DNA from: Pseudomonadota bacterium
GTDB taxonomy: Bacteria; Pseudomonadota; Gammaproteobacteria; Burkholderiales; Burkholderiaceae_C
Direction: 5' to 3'
DNA length: 57,104 nucleotides
NCBI GenBank assembly: GCA_030538085.1
Contig: JAUNUR010000015.1
Span: forward strand, 1 to 57,104
Every line of letters starts with the position of its first letter. The stretch's first letter is position 1. The notes under the pieces are model-generated. The model did no database searches and was not told the DNA's origin. It saw only the letters and a list, made by a program, of their open reading frames with translations. Both the position numbers and the translations under genes were made by a program. This document shows positions 1-10,231 of the stretch, in pieces.

Positions 1-1838
<1,838 letters not shown>

Positions 1839-1854
1839 CAGGGTGATGGGCGCA

Positions 1855-2985
1855 TCAGATGCGCATGGGCATCACCACATACTTGAAATTGGCGTTGTCG
1901 GGCAGGGTGATCAGGGCCGAACTGTTCGAGTCCTGCAGGTCGATCTTCACCATCTCCTGCTGGCTCATGTTGGCCAGCGCGTCGATCAGGTAGGTGACGT
2001 TGAAGCCGATCTCGATGGCGTCGCCGCCGTAGTCGATGTCGAGCTCGTCCACGGCCTCTTCCTGCTCGGCGTTGTTCGAGGCCACGCGCAGCGTGCCGGG
2101 CTCGAAGTTCAGGCGTACGCCCTTGAACTTCTCGCTGGTGAGGATGGCGGTGCGCTGCAGGCTGGCTAGCAGCGGCGCGCGGCCCAGCGTGACGCTGTTG
2201 CTGTGGTTCTTGGGAATCACGCGGTTGTAGTCGGGGAACTTGCCCTCGACCAGTTTGGTGACGAATTCCATGGCGCCGAACGAGAAGCGCGCCTGGTTGG
2301 CGGCGAACTGCATCTCGATCATCGGCGCCTCCTGCCCCTCGGGCACGCTGGCATCCGACAGCAGGCGCTGCAGCTCAATCACGGTCTTGCGCGGCAGGAT
2401 CACTTCCTGCTTGGGCACTTCCACATCCAGCGTGGCGCTGGAGAACGCCAGGCGGTGGCCGTCGGTGGCGACCAGGCTGAGTTGCGTGCCCTCGGCCACG
2501 AACAAAATGCCGTTGAGGTAGTAGCGGATGTCGTGCACCGCCATGGCGAAGGCCACCTGGTCGAGCAGGTTCTTCAGCGTCTTCTGGGGCACCTTGAACG
2601 AGGGGCCGAAGTTGGGCGCTTCCTGCACCAGCGGAAAGTCCTCGGCTGGCAGTGTCTGCAGCGTGAAGCGCGACTTGCCGCCCTTGAGGATCAGTTTGTT
2701 CTGCTGTGACTCCAGGCTCACCGTCTGATCGGCCGGCATGGTTCGCAGGATGTCGATGAGCTTGCGCGCGCCCACCGTGGTGGCGAAGTTGCCACCATCG
2801 CCACCCAGCGTGACCGCGGTACGGATCTGGATTTCGAGGTCGCTGGTGGTGAACTGAACGGTCTCGCCGTTCTTGCGCAGCAGCACGTTGGCCAGCACCG
2901 GCAGCGTGTGGCGGCGCTCGACGATGCCGGCGACCGACTGCAGCGCGCCGAGCAACTGGTTTTGGGTGGTCTTCAGAACGATCAT
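1855..2985 (-). CDS. dnaN: DNA polymerase III beta subunit (sliding clamp)
   Basis: Ring-shaped processivity clamp that tethers polymerase III to DNA. The protein has 376 residues from the MIVLKTTQ start, close to the usual 366-376, and shows the three-domain clamp pattern, including LPVLANVLL near the N-terminus and the C-terminal YVVMPMRI ending typical of the family. An in-frame start 25 codons upstream exists, but its extension is low-complexity; the ATG at 2985 matches the family and has AGGA upstream. It sits between dnaA (145-bp gap) and gyrB, the usual order near a bacterial origin. Confidence 0.97.
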   Translation of the reverse strand: MIVLKTTQNQLLGALQSVAGIVERRHTLPVLANVLLRKNGETVQFTTSDLEIQIRTAVTLGGDGGNFATTVGARKLIDILRTMPADQTVSLESQQNKLILKGGKSRFTLQTLPAEDFPLVQEAPNFGPSFKVPQKTLKNLLDQVAFAMAVHDIRYYLNGILFVAEGTQLSLVATDGHRLAFSSATLDVEVPKQEVILPRKTVIELQRLLSDASVPEGQEAPMIEMQFAANQARFSFGAMEFVTKLVEGKFPDYNRVIPKNHSNSVTLGRAPLLASLQRTAILTSEKFKGVRLNFEPGTLRVASNNAEQEEAVDELDIDYGGDAIEIGFNVTYLIDALANMSQQEMVKIDLQDSNSSALITLPDNANFKYVVMPMRI

Positions 2986-3129
2986 GTCTTCCTCTAAGTC
3001 CTCGTCATGATGGGCGCCCAGGCCGGGCCGTGTGGCGCCCACGCTGCCGCCGTTTGGCAAGCGCCGGCCAACCCCGCATTGTCGCTGGTTTTGGCGGCCT
3101 TTCGGGCCCCGGCGCCGCCACCGGCGGGA

Positions 3130-4542
3130 TCATCCCTTCAGCGTCTGCTCCAGCACGTGCAGTTGCTGGTTCAGCTCGGTCAGCTGCTGGCGTTCACCGG
3201 AGATCTTGCGCACCGCGTGCAGCACCGTGGTGTGGTCGCGCCCGCCGAACAGCTCGCCAATCTCGGGCAGGCTTTTCTGCGTCAGCTCCTTGGCCAGGTA
3301 CATGGCGATCTGGCGCGGCCGGGCAATGCTGGCCGGCCGTTTCTTGCTGTACATGTCCGACACCTTGATCTTGTAGTAGTCGGCCACGGTTTTCTGGATG
3401 TTCTCGACGCTGATCTGTCGGTTCTGGATCGACAGCAGGTCGCGCAGCGCCTCGCGCGCCAGCGGGATGGAGATTTCCTTCTGGTTGAAGCGCGAATAGG
3501 CCAGTATCTTGCGCAGCGCGCCCTCCAGCTCGCGCACGTTGGAGCGCACGTTCTTGGCGACGAAGAACGCCACTTCCTCGGGCATCTCGGTGCCCTCGGC
3601 GGCGGCCTTGCTGATCAGGATGGCCACGCGCATCTCCAGCTCGGGTGGCTCCAGCGCCACCGTCAGGCCGGCATCGAAGCGCGACACCAGCCGCTCGTGA
3701 ATGTCGGCCAGGCCCTTGGGATAGGTGTCCGAGGTCATCACGATGTGGCTTTTCTTGGCCAGCAGGGCCTCGAAAGCGTTGAAGAACTCCTCCTGCGTGC
3801 GCTCCTTGTTGGCGAAGAACTGCACGTCGTCGATCAGCAGCAGATCGAGCGAGTGGTAGCGGTCCTTGAACTGGTCGAACGTCTTGCGCTGGTAGGCCTT
3901 GACCACATCCGAGACGAACTGCTCGGCGTGGATGTAGAGAACTTTGGCGCCCGGCCGGCTTTCAAGCAGCCGGTTGCCCACCGCGTGCATCAAATGGGTC
4001 TTGCCCAGGCCCACGCCGCCGTAGATGAAAAGCGGGTTGTACAACTGCCCCGGCGCCCCGGCCACGTGCAGCGCCGCAGCCCGCGCCATGCGGTTGGCCG
4101 AGCCCTCCACCAGGGTATCGAAGGTCAGCGCGCTGTTCAGGCGGGTGCGAAAACCGCTGCCGCCAGCGCTGTCTTCCTCCGCCGCCGGCGGTGGCGACAG
4201 CGGCTCCTGCGCGACGGGTGCGGCAACGGCTCCAGCAGGGCGAGTGGAAGTCAGAGAGGCTGGTCTCATGGGTGCTGCCCGAGGAGCTAGCGCTAACTCC
4301 AGTCCAACGGGTTGCCCGTGCAGCGACTCCAGGATGCCGGCGATCCGCGAGGCGTACTGAGCGCGCACCCAGTCCAGCTTGAAGCGGTTGCCCACGTACA
4401 GGGTGAGTTTGGATTGATCGTCCGCCAGGTCGGCCCCCAGCGGCTTGATCCAGGTGTTGAATTGCTGCTCTGGCAGCTCTTGGGCCAGGACATCGAGGCA
4501 GGCGGGCCATAGCGCCGCGCCAGTGGAAACTTCTGTGTGCAT
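3130..4542 (-). CDS. dnaA: Chromosomal replication initiator DnaA
   Basis: AAA+ initiator that binds DnaA boxes and opens oriC. With the start at 4542 ([12 protein letters not shown]) the protein has 470 residues. Domain I (QFNTWIKPL) is followed by a Pro/Ala-rich linker, the AAA+ core with Walker [11 protein letters not shown] and Walker [11 protein letters not shown], and the C-terminal DNA-binding domain with the signature RDHTTVLHA. An in-frame ATG at 4620 would add 26 residues but lies on the predicted promoter, so the inner start is preferred. It is divergent from rpmH and probably autoregulated through the DnaA boxes upstream. Confidence 0.97.
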   Translation of the reverse strand: MHTEVSTGAALWPACLDVLAQELPEQQFNTWIKPLGADLADDQSKLTLYVGNRFKLDWVRAQYASRIAGILESLHGQPVGLELALAPRAAPMRPASLTSTRPAGAVAAPVAQEPLSPPPAAEEDSAGGSGFRTRLNSALTFDTLVEGSANRMARAAALHVAGAPGQLYNPLFIYGGVGLGKTHLMHAVGNRLLESRPGAKVLYIHAEQFVSDVVKAYQRKTFDQFKDRYHSLDLLLIDDVQFFANKERTQEEFFNAFEALLAKKSHIVMTSDTYPKGLADIHERLVSRFDAGLTVALEPPELEMRVAILISKAAAEGTEMPEEVAFFVAKNVRSNVRELEGALRKILAYSRFNQKEISIPLAREALRDLLSIQNRQISVENIQKTVADYYKIKVSDMYSKKRPASIARPRQIAMYLAKELTQKSLPEIGELFGGRDHTTVLHAVRKISGERQQLTELNQQLHVLEQTLKG

Positions 4543-4560
4543 GAGGGGAAACGACGGCCC

Positions 4561-4569
4561 TGTGGATAA
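4561..4569 (-). promoter_or_regulatory. DnaA box, perfect consensus
   Basis: TGTGGATAA on the plus strand, that is TTATCCACA on the minus strand. It lies in the predicted dnaA 5' leader, 19 bp upstream of the dnaA ATG, facing the second box across 41 bp. Confidence 0.8.
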
Positions 4570-4609
4570 ATCTCTCGAACCGGGCGCTAGAAGTGGCGCC
4601 GGGAAGGCA

Positions 4610-4637
4610 ATTATCCACATGCGGGCGCCTGCCGCAA
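4610..4637 (-). promoter_or_regulatory. Predicted dnaA promoter with a DnaA box on its -10
   Basis: On the minus strand TTGCGG (4637-4632) and GATAAT (4615-4610) are separated by 16 bp. The -10 hexamer is embedded in a perfect DnaA box (TTATCCACA on the plus strand, 4611-4619). A DnaA protein bound there would compete with RNA polymerase, a direct arrangement for autorepression. Promoter assignment is from hexamer match only. Confidence 0.6.
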
Positions 4638-4772
4638 GCAGGCTTCTGAAAAAGGCGGTTGGTCACCGCTTTCTTCGGCGGCCTGGCGTGCGCAAGCAGC
4701 TTTCCGGCCTTGGCCCCCGCTTCATTCGATGGTCGAAACGCAACGCGCTCCATCCGGCGGCCCCGTTCCGCC

Positions 4773-4801
4773 TTGGCCATGTCGTGAAGATTTGCGATAA
4801 T
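4773..4801 (+). promoter_or_regulatory. Predicted sigma-70 promoter of the rpmH-rnpA-yidD-yidC operon
   Basis: TTGGCC (4773-4778) and GATAAT (4796-4801) with a 17-bp spacer, giving a leader of about 120 nt before rpmH. Assignment rests on hexamers and spacing. Confidence 0.5.
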
Positions 4802-4930
4802 GCCAGGTTCCCCTTGATCTGTTTGCCCGTGTTCAGCCCGATGGCTGCCGGGATGGCGCCGCGTCACGCTCATGCGCGGCCAAGGCATGGGGATGCTTTC
4901 CCCCGAGATGTTTACCGAGGACGATTCGTC

Positions 4931-5065
4931 ATGAAACGCACATACCAGCCCTCCAAGACGCGCCGCGCGCGTACCCACGGCTTTCTGGTCCGCATGAAGA
5001 CCCGCGGTGGCCGCGCGGTCATCAACGCCCGCCGCGCCAAGGGCCGCAAGCGCCTGGCTGTCTGA
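4931..5065 (+). CDS. rpmH: 50S ribosomal protein L34
   Basis: Small, very basic protein of the large ribosomal subunit. The 44-residue product begins MKRTYQPSK and contains [15 protein letters not shown] and [12 protein letters not shown], the full-length L34 pattern. It is the first gene of the plus-strand cluster diverging from dnaA, with rnpA close behind, the classic bacterial order. Confidence 0.98.
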   Translation: MKRTYQPSKTRRARTHGFLVRMKTRGGRAVINARRAKGRKRLAV

Positions 5066-5128
5066 GCCCGCTTTTTTGCAGCGGCGCCCATGCGCCCGCC
5101 CCAATTTGGGGCGCCGTGCCCCGGCCCC

Positions 5129-5503
5129 ATGCCGCGCTTGCGCACCCGTGATCAATTCCAGGCCTTGCTGGCGCTCCGCCCCGTGTCGCGCACGGCGCAT
5201 TTCGCGCTGCACCGCATGCCCCTGGATGCGGCTCAACCGCTCTTCAAGCCAGCCGACGAGGCCTGGCTGGGCGCCATGGTGCCCAAGCGCTGGGCGCGCC
5301 GAGCCGTGACGCGCAACGCCGTACGCCGACAAATCTACGCCGTGGGTGAATCCCTGCAGCCACCGCTTTCCGCCGATGCGCACCTGGTGCGCCTGCGCAC
5401 GGGCTTCGCGCCACGGCAGTTTCCCAGCGCCAGCTCGGCGGCGCTGAAGGCGGCGGTGCGCGCCGAATTGCTGCAACTGTTCGCCGGCGGAGAGCGCCGG
5501 TGA
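5129..5503 (+). CDS. rnpA: Ribonuclease P protein component
   Basis: Basic protein cofactor of RNase P, which trims tRNA 5' leaders together with the catalytic RNA. From ATG 5129 (MPRLRTRDQFQ) the product has 124 residues and carries the family RNR signature as KRWARRAVTRNAVRRQIY. An in-frame ATG at 5090 would add 13 residues that do not resemble the family; neither start has a clear Shine-Dalgarno sequence. The stop overlaps the GTG start of yidD, implying translational coupling. Confidence 0.9.
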   Translation: MPRLRTRDQFQALLALRPVSRTAHFALHRMPLDAAQPLFKPADEAWLGAMVPKRWARRAVTRNAVRRQIYAVGESLQPPLSADAHLVRLRTGFAPRQFPSASSAALKAAVRAELLQLFAGGERR

Positions 5504-5787
5504 TTCGCGCGCTGCTCATCGGCCTGGTCAAGGGGTATCGACTGCTGCTGTCGCCCTGGCTGGGTTCGTCCTGCCGTTTCGCGCCCACCTGCTCGCTGTA
5601 CGCGCTGGGCGCGCTGGAGCGGCACGGCGCGCTGGCCGGCAGCTACCTCACACTGGCGCGGCTGGCCCGCTGCCATCCTTGGTGCGAGGGCGGCTGCGAC
5701 CCGGTCCCCGAGCATCCTCCACGACTTTTCACGGGCCTGATCCACTCTGATCGCTCCGGCCCGCACTCCCCTGATCACCGGTCATGA
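5500..5787 (+). CDS. yidD: Membrane protein insertion efficiency factor YidD
   Basis: Small membrane-associated protein that assists YidC/Sec-dependent insertion of inner-membrane proteins. The GTG start at 5500 overlaps the rnpA stop, and the 3' end overlaps yidC by 4 bp. The cysteine pattern of the family is intact: CRFAPTCSLYALGALERHG near residue 28 and CHPWCEGGCDPVP near residue 58. The 95 residues include a short divergent tail after the core. Its position between rnpA and yidC is the standard one. Confidence 0.95.
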   Translation: MIRALLIGLVKGYRLLLSPWLGSSCRFAPTCSLYALGALERHGALAGSYLTLARLARCHPWCEGGCDPVPEHPPRLFTGLIHSDRSGPHSPDHRS

Positions 5788-7484
5788 ACGACATTCGCCG
5801 CACCATTCTCTGGGTGATATTTGCCTTCTCGCTGGTCATGCTGTGGGATCAGTGGCAAGTGCACAACGGTCGCAAGGCGACGTTCTTTCCGCGTGGCGCC
5901 ACGCCCACCGCCAGCGCCCCCGCCTCGGCTGCGCCACCCGCCGCCAGCGATGTGCCCGCCGCCGCCACGGCCGGCGCCACGGCCATGCCCCCGGCAACCG
6001 ACGCAACGGCCTCCGCGGCTGCCACGGTGGCGGATGCCGCCGCCCCGCGCGAACGCATCGAAGTCAGCACGGACGTGCTCAAGCTGGTGTTCGACACCGA
6101 AGGCGGCACGGTCATCCGCAGTGAATTCCTCAAGCACGCGGCGCAGGGGCAGGCTGATCAGCCCTTCGTGCTGTTCGACCACGGCGCCAACCGCGTGTAC
6201 CAGGCGCAGTCGGGCCTGATCGGCGGGCCATTCCCGAACCACAAGACGCCGATGACGTTCAGCGGCGAACGCACCCTGGCCGACGACGCCAACGAACTGG
6301 TGCTGCGCTTCGAATCGCTCGAACAGGATGGGGTGCGGCTGAACAAGATCTACACCCTCAAGCGCGGTTCGTACCTGATCGACGTGCGCCACGAGGTGGT
6401 CAACGCCAGTGGCCAGACCGTCAATCCGCAGCTGTATGTGCAACTGGTGCGCGACGGCAACAAGCCGGCGGGCGAATCGACCTTCTACTCCACCTTCACC
6501 GGCCCGGCCTTCTACACCGACGCCAAGAAGTTCCAGAAGGTCGAGTTCTCCGACATCGAGAAGGGCAAGGCCGAGTTCGTCACCTCCTCGCCCGATGGCT
6601 GGGTGGCGATGGTGCAGCATTACTTCGCCAGCGCCTGGCTGTGGCCGCAGGCTACGCAGCACGAGAACTTCGCGCGCAAGGTGGACAACAACCTGTACGC
6701 CGCCGGCATGATCGCCCCCGTGGGCGCGGTGAGCCCCGGCACCACGCGCTCCACCGACACGCGCCTGTTCGTCGGCCCGCAGGAAGAAAAGGTGCTGGAG
6801 AGCATCGCCCCCGGCCTGGAACTGGTGAAGGACTATGGCTTTTTCACCATCCTGTCCAAGCCGCTGTATTGGCTGCTCGACAAGCTGCACGGCTTCATCG
6901 GCAACTGGGGTTGGTCCATCGTGGCGCTGGTAGTGCTGCTGAAGATTGCCTTCTACTGGCTCAACGCCAAGGCCTACCAGAGCATGGCCCGGATGAAGGC
7001 CATCAACCCCAAGGTGATGGAGCTGCGCGAGCGCTACAAGGACAACCCGCAGCAGATGCAGATGGAGATGATGCGCGTGTACCGCGAGGAGAAGGTCAAC
7101 CCCATGGGCGGCTGCCTGCCCATCCTGATCCAGATCCCGGTGTTCATCGCGCTGTACTGGGTGCTGCTGTCCAGCGTGGAAATGCGCGGCGCGCCCTGGA
7201 TGCTGTGGATCAAGGACTTGTCGGCCAAGGACCCGTACTTCATTCTGCCCATCGTGATGACGCTGACCACGCTGCTGCAGACGGCGCTGAACCCGCTGCC
7301 GCCCGACCCGATGCAGGCCAAGATGATGTGGATGATGCCGCTGATCTTCAGCGTGATGTTCTTCTTCTTCCCCGCCGGCCTGGTGCTGTACTGGATCACG
7401 AACAACATCCTGACCATCGCGCAGCAGTGGGTGATCAACACGCGCATGGGCGTGCCGCCTCAGTTCAATCTACCGAAGTTCTGA
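5784..7484 (+). CDS. yidC: Membrane protein insertase YidC
   Basis: Insertase for inner-membrane proteins, acting alone or with SecYEG. The 566-residue protein starts with an N-terminal anchor (ILWVIFAFSLVMLW), then an Ala/Pro-rich linker and a large periplasmic P1 domain (about residues 90-340). The five-helix core begins near residue 345; it includes NWGWSIVALVVLLK, the cytoplasmic hairpin KAYQSMARMKAI, and PILIQIPVFIALYW. The length fits Gram-negative YidC. The usual downstream neighbour mnmE is absent here; a palindromic element follows the stop immediately. Confidence 0.97.
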   Translation: MNDIRRTILWVIFAFSLVMLWDQWQVHNGRKATFFPRGATPTASAPASAAPPAASDVPAAATAGATAMPPATDATASAAATVADAAAPRERIEVSTDVLKLVFDTEGGTVIRSEFLKHAAQGQADQPFVLFDHGANRVYQAQSGLIGGPFPNHKTPMTFSGERTLADDANELVLRFESLEQDGVRLNKIYTLKRGSYLIDVRHEVVNASGQTVNPQLYVQLVRDGNKPAGESTFYSTFTGPAFYTDAKKFQKVEFSDIEKGKAEFVTSSPDGWVAMVQHYFASAWLWPQATQHENFARKVDNNLYAAGMIAPVGAVSPGTTRSTDTRLFVGPQEEKVLESIAPGLELVKDYGFFTILSKPLYWLLDKLHGFIGNWGWSIVALVVLLKIAFYWLNAKAYQSMARMKAINPKVMELRERYKDNPQQMQMEMMRVYREEKVNPMGGCLPILIQIPVFIALYWVLLSSVEMRGAPWMLWIKDLSAKDPYFILPIVMTLTTLLQTALNPLPPDPMQAKMMWMMPLIFSVMFFFFPAGLVLYWITNNILTIAQQWVINTRMGVPPQFNLPKF

Positions 7485-7687
7485 CGTGCGTCCCTGAGAG
7501 TCTGCACTCAGAGGCTGTCCTCCAACCCCTCGCGCCGCGCTTGCTCCCGGTCTCGGGCACCCTGTGGCGTTGCATCCCTTGCCAATAGCACCAGCTATTG
7601 GCTGCGAAATGCGCCTTGCAGGACACCCGATCCGGGCCAATCGCTTACCGCGATGAATTTGAGGACAGCCTCTCAGGGAGACGCACC
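7485..7687. repeat. About 200-bp imperfect palindrome, MITE-like, directly after yidC
   Basis: The left arm starts right after the yidC stop with CGTGCGTCCCTGAGAG and continues to GCCAATAGC at 7581-7589. The right arm mirrors it from GCTATTGGC at 7594-7602 to CTCTCAGGGAGACGCAC. The centre is a perfect 9-bp stem with a 4-nt loop. The outer arms share GGCTGTCCTC, TCGCG, TCGGG, CCTG and GGCG blocks in the same order, with a 10-12 nt insertion in the left arm. There is no open reading frame of note. It could be a non-autonomous mobile element or a long structured RNA. Confidence 0.65.
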
Positions 7688-7691
7688 CAGC

Positions 7692-7716
7692 AAGCCCGCT
7701 TTCGCGGGCTTTTTTT
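7692..7716 (+). terminator. Rho-independent terminator after yidC
   Basis: AAGCCCGC, loop TTTC, GCGGGCTT, followed by a run of T. It probably ends the rpmH-yidC operon beyond the palindromic element. Confidence 0.85.
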
Positions 7717-7820
7717 ATGGCGACTTACGTTTGATAAGCAGTGGCTTCGGGGTGAGGCGCCTTGAAAGCCTTGCACATCAGGTGTGTATCGCTATGTTTT
7801 TCGATGTTCCAAGTATTCTT

Positions 7821-8768
7821 TCACCGCGCCATCGCCGCCAGTGCCAGCGCTGCCGCAACAGCCAGCGCATGCACGTTGGCGGCGGCGATGGTCAGTGCAA
7901 TCGCGGGCCGCAGGCGCCGCGGCTGCCGTGCGTGGCGCCAGAACAGCACCGCCGCCAGCAGCGATAGCGGCAGCGACAGCAACCCCCACAGCGCCACCTT
8001 GGGCGGTATCAGCAGCCACACGCTCAGCGCCAGCCAGCCGTGCGCCAGCAGCACCAGCCATGCGTACAGCATGGCCGCGCCTTGCGCACCCAGACGCACG
8101 GCCAGCGTGCGCTTGCCCACGCGCGCATCGGCCGGCGCGTCGGGCACGCCGTTGATGAGCAAAATGCAGGCCACCAGCAGCGCCACGCTGAAGCCCAGCG
8201 ACGCGGGGATGACGAAGAACTGGCCGCGCTGTACGTAATCCGCCCCGATCACCACCAGCCACCACGCGGCGGCTATGGCCAGCTCACCCACGCCGCGCGA
8301 CATCAGCTTGAGCGGCGGCGCCGAATAGGCCCAGGCTATCAACAGCCCCGCCACGCCAATCCACAGCAACCCGCCGCCGCTGCGGGCGGCCAGCAGCAGG
8401 CCGGCGGGAATCAGCAGCAGCAGCAGCACGGCGGCCCAGCGGCGCGTGTCGGCCTCGCTCACCTGGCCTTGCTGGATCAGGCGCGAGCCACCCGTGAACG
8501 GGTACAGGCCCTGCGTGTTGGCGGCATCGGCGCCGTTGCGGGCGTCGTGATAGTCGTTCAGCACGTTGGCGCCGGCATGCGCCACGCAGGCCAGCAGCAC
8601 CGTGGCCAGCGCCGCTGGCGTGTCCAGCCCGCAGCCGCACGAAGCCGCTGACGCGATGCCCACCAGCGCCGCCGACACGGTGACGAGCAGGAATGCCGGC
8701 CGCGTCATGCGCCAGTGCAGCAGTGCTTGGCGGCGCCAGCCGGAAGAGGGCAGGGTGGATGCGGTCAT
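7821..8768 (-). CDS. UbiA-family prenyltransferase (MenA-like)
   Basis: Integral-membrane transferase that attaches a polyprenyl chain to an aromatic acceptor. The 315-residue protein has the first Asp-rich motif NDYHDARNGAD (about residues 68-78) and a second, DAPADARVGKRTLAVRLG (about 210-227), plus eight or nine hydrophobic helices. The GKRTLAVRLG block resembles 1,4-dihydroxy-2-naphthoate prenyltransferases, but no men genes are near, so the acceptor is unknown. It stands alone, divergent from the DUF454 gene. No Shine-Dalgarno sequence is visible; GACAAT ends 7 nt before the ATG, so the transcript may be leaderless. Confidence 0.85.
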   Translation of the reverse strand: MTASTLPSSGWRRQALLHWRMTRPAFLLVTVSAALVGIASAASCGCGLDTPAALATVLLACVAHAGANVLNDYHDARNGADAANTQGLYPFTGGSRLIQQGQVSEADTRRWAAVLLLLLIPAGLLLAARSGGGLLWIGVAGLLIAWAYSAPPLKLMSRGVGELAIAAAWWLVVIGADYVQRGQFFVIPASLGFSVALLVACILLINGVPDAPADARVGKRTLAVRLGAQGAAMLYAWLVLLAHGWLALSVWLLIPPKVALWGLLSLPLSLLAAVLFWRHARQPRRLRPAIALTIAAANVHALAVAAALALAAMAR

Positions 8769-8860
8769 CGGGTCGATTGTCGCTATCTGGCGTGGCGCGC
8801 GCTCGCAGCACCGTCCTACGCGACCGCTGCACCGTGGCCGCTATCATCTGCGGGCTCAGG

Positions 8861-8917
8861 TTACTATTCTATTGATAGCTGCTCGTGCCTTTGGGACGGG
8901 CGTTGAAGCCTTGTTTT
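8861..8917 (+). repeat. Dispersed GATAGCTGCT-type intergenic repeat, copy 2
   Basis: TTACTATTCTATTGATAGCT and the following CTCGTGCCTTTGGGACGGGC align with the minus-strand copy at 1797-1838 (shared TTGATAGCTGCT and GGCG/AAGC blocks). It occupies the leader of the DUF454 gene. Confidence 0.55.
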
Positions 8918-8918
8918 G

Positions 8919-9338
8919 ATGTCCATCGACCGCGAACCGCCCCTGACCACCGAGCAGCGCGTGCTGCTGCGCCGCCGTCTGCTGACGCTGATGTGGCGTG
9001 CCATTACCGTGGTGTCGCTGGCGTTGGGCCTGATCGGGGTGGCGCTGCCGGTGATGCCGACGGTGCCGTTTCTCATCGTCTCGGCCTGGGCCGCCAGCAA
9101 GGGTTGGCCGGAGTTCGAGATCTGGCTGCTGAATCACCGCCTGTTCGGCCCGCCCATCCTGCAATGGCGCGAGCGCGGCGCCGTGCCCCGGCGCGCCAAG
9201 TGGTATAGCACGCTGATGATGGGCACCAGCGCCATTGGCCTGCAGTTCTTCACGCAAATACCGCTGTGGCTGCGCATCGCCGTTCCGGCGGTGATGCTGG
9301 CGATTGCCATCTGGCTGTGGCTGCGGCCGGATGCCTGA
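8919..9338 (+). CDS. YbaN/DUF454 family inner-membrane protein
   Basis: Small membrane protein of unknown function. The 139 residues contain a hydrophilic N-terminus, a first helix around VSLALGLIGVALPVMPTVPF (the DUF454 hallmark LPxxPTxPFL), the sequence WLLNHRLFGPPILQWRERG, and two further helices near the C-terminus. The ATG at 8919 is preferred over an adjacent TTG. It ends 18 bp from the convergent cytochrome gene. Confidence 0.85.
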   Translation: MSIDREPPLTTEQRVLLRRRLLTLMWRAITVVSLALGLIGVALPVMPTVPFLIVSAWAASKGWPEFEIWLLNHRLFGPPILQWRERGAVPRRAKWYSTLMMGTSAIGLQFFTQIPLWLRIAVPAVMLAIAIWLWLRPDA

Positions 9339-9356
9339 TTCCTGATCCTGTTTTGG

Positions 9357-10010
9357 TCAGGGCATCGATGCCACGTAGGCCGCCACGGCCTCGATGTCGT
9401 GGTCGCTCATCAGCTTGGCGTTGGATGCCATGACGGGGTCGATGCGGCTGTCCGTGCTGTCGCGGTAGCGCTTCAGCACCATCGTCACGTAGGGTATCTG
9501 CTGGCCAGCCAGGCGGGCGTAGCTTTCGGTGCCGTGCCCATCGCCGCCATGGCAGCGGAAGCACACGCGCTCGTAGTAGCTCTTGCCTTGAGCCACCAGC
9601 GCCGCGTCGGCGGGCGGGCGCGTGGTCACGAATTGCCTGGAGAAGTGCAGCGCGGCGCCGATGCGCTCGTCGATGCTCATGGCCTTGATCAGGCGCTGCA
9701 TGAACTCGTTCTGCCGCTGGCCCTCCTCGAAGCGGCGCATCTGCACCAGCATGTAGCGCGGGTTCTGCCCCGCCAGGTTGGGCGTGTCGGGCTGCACGCT
9801 GTTGCCGCTGGCGCCGTGGCAACTGGCGCACAGCGTGGTCACCCGCGCGCCGGTCTTCAGCGCGGCGTCGGTCAGGGAGGAGTCGGCCTGGGTTTGTTTG
9901 AGCTGGTCGAGCGCGGCGGTTTGAGCCAGGGCGGCGCCGGTCATCCATATCGTCCCGGTCGTCATGGCAACGACCAACGCGCGCAAGCGCTTTCCCGACA
10001 GCAAGCTCAT
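9357..10010 (-). CDS. Di-haem cytochrome c4-type protein
   Basis: Periplasmic electron carrier with two haem c groups. From ATG 10010 the 217-residue precursor has a signal peptide (ALVVAMTTGTIWMTGAALAQ) and two CXXCH sites, CASCH and CFRCH, about 100 residues apart. Each lies in a typical half-domain (PNLAGQNPRYMLVQ; RLAGQQIPYVTMVLKRYRD) with distal Met ligands likely near AMSIDE and ASNAKLMSDHDI. Such proteins usually feed terminal oxidases. It is monocistronic here, and a composite repeat lies between its start and icmF. Confidence 0.9.
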   Translation of the reverse strand: MSLLSGKRLRALVVAMTTGTIWMTGAALAQTAALDQLKQTQADSSLTDAALKTGARVTTLCASCHGASGNSVQPDTPNLAGQNPRYMLVQMRRFEEGQRQNEFMQRLIKAMSIDERIGAALHFSRQFVTTRPPADAALVAQGKSYYERVCFRCHGGDGHGTESYARLAGQQIPYVTMVLKRYRDSTDSRIDPVMASNAKLMSDHDIEAVAAYVASMP

Positions 10011-10124
10011 GAAATGGTGTCTCCTGCAGCCACGCCCGCGCGGCATGCGCGAGACTCATGGCCGCGATTGTAGGGAGCGGAGCGTGACACCAAGCGAAGG
10101 GAGGGGCTTATACGCATGGCTTTC

Positions 10125-10221
10125 GAAATGACAAATGACTTCGCTGCGCTTCAATGACAAATGGCGCACTCGTCATTTGTCATGCGGCGCCAGCCGCGGT
10201 CATTCGTCATCGTTCTGAACG
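10125..10221 (+). repeat. Composite inverted repeat, copy A
   Basis: Built from ATGACAAATGAC, CAATGACAAATG, CGTCATTTGTCAT and GGTCATTCGTCAT units around a GCGGCGCCAGCCGC core. Read in reverse complement, 50790-50893 is almost identical apart from a 6-7 nt indel and two substitutions. It lies between the cytochrome c4 start and the icmF stop. Confidence 0.85.
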
Positions 10222-10231
10222 CGAAGCGGCA

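Larger units (their letters stand above)
4543..4930. other. dnaA-rpmH divergent intergenic region, possible oriC neighbourhood
   Basis: This 388-bp gap holds the dnaA promoter, two perfect DnaA boxes (4561-4569 and 4611-4619, inverted) and the rpmH promoter. In many Burkholderiales the origin lies here. However, I find only the two boxes and no clear AT-rich unwinding element, so oriC identity is tentative. The dnaA-dnaN gap (2986-3129) contains no DnaA box. Confidence 0.45.

Noticed and set aside
4543-4930. Confident oriC assignment
   Set aside because: Only two DnaA boxes are present, both explained by the dnaA promoter, and no AT-rich unwinding region is evident. Kept as a tentative neighbourhood only.
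7821-8768. Firm assignment as MenA
   Set aside because: The GKRTLAVRLG motif is MenA-like, but no other menaquinone genes are present and UbiA-family substrates cannot be read from motifs alone.
10125-10221. CRISPR-like array
   Set aside because: Repeated ATGACAAATGAC/GTCATTTGTCAT units are palindromic and irregularly spaced within one element; there are no unique spacers and no cas genes.
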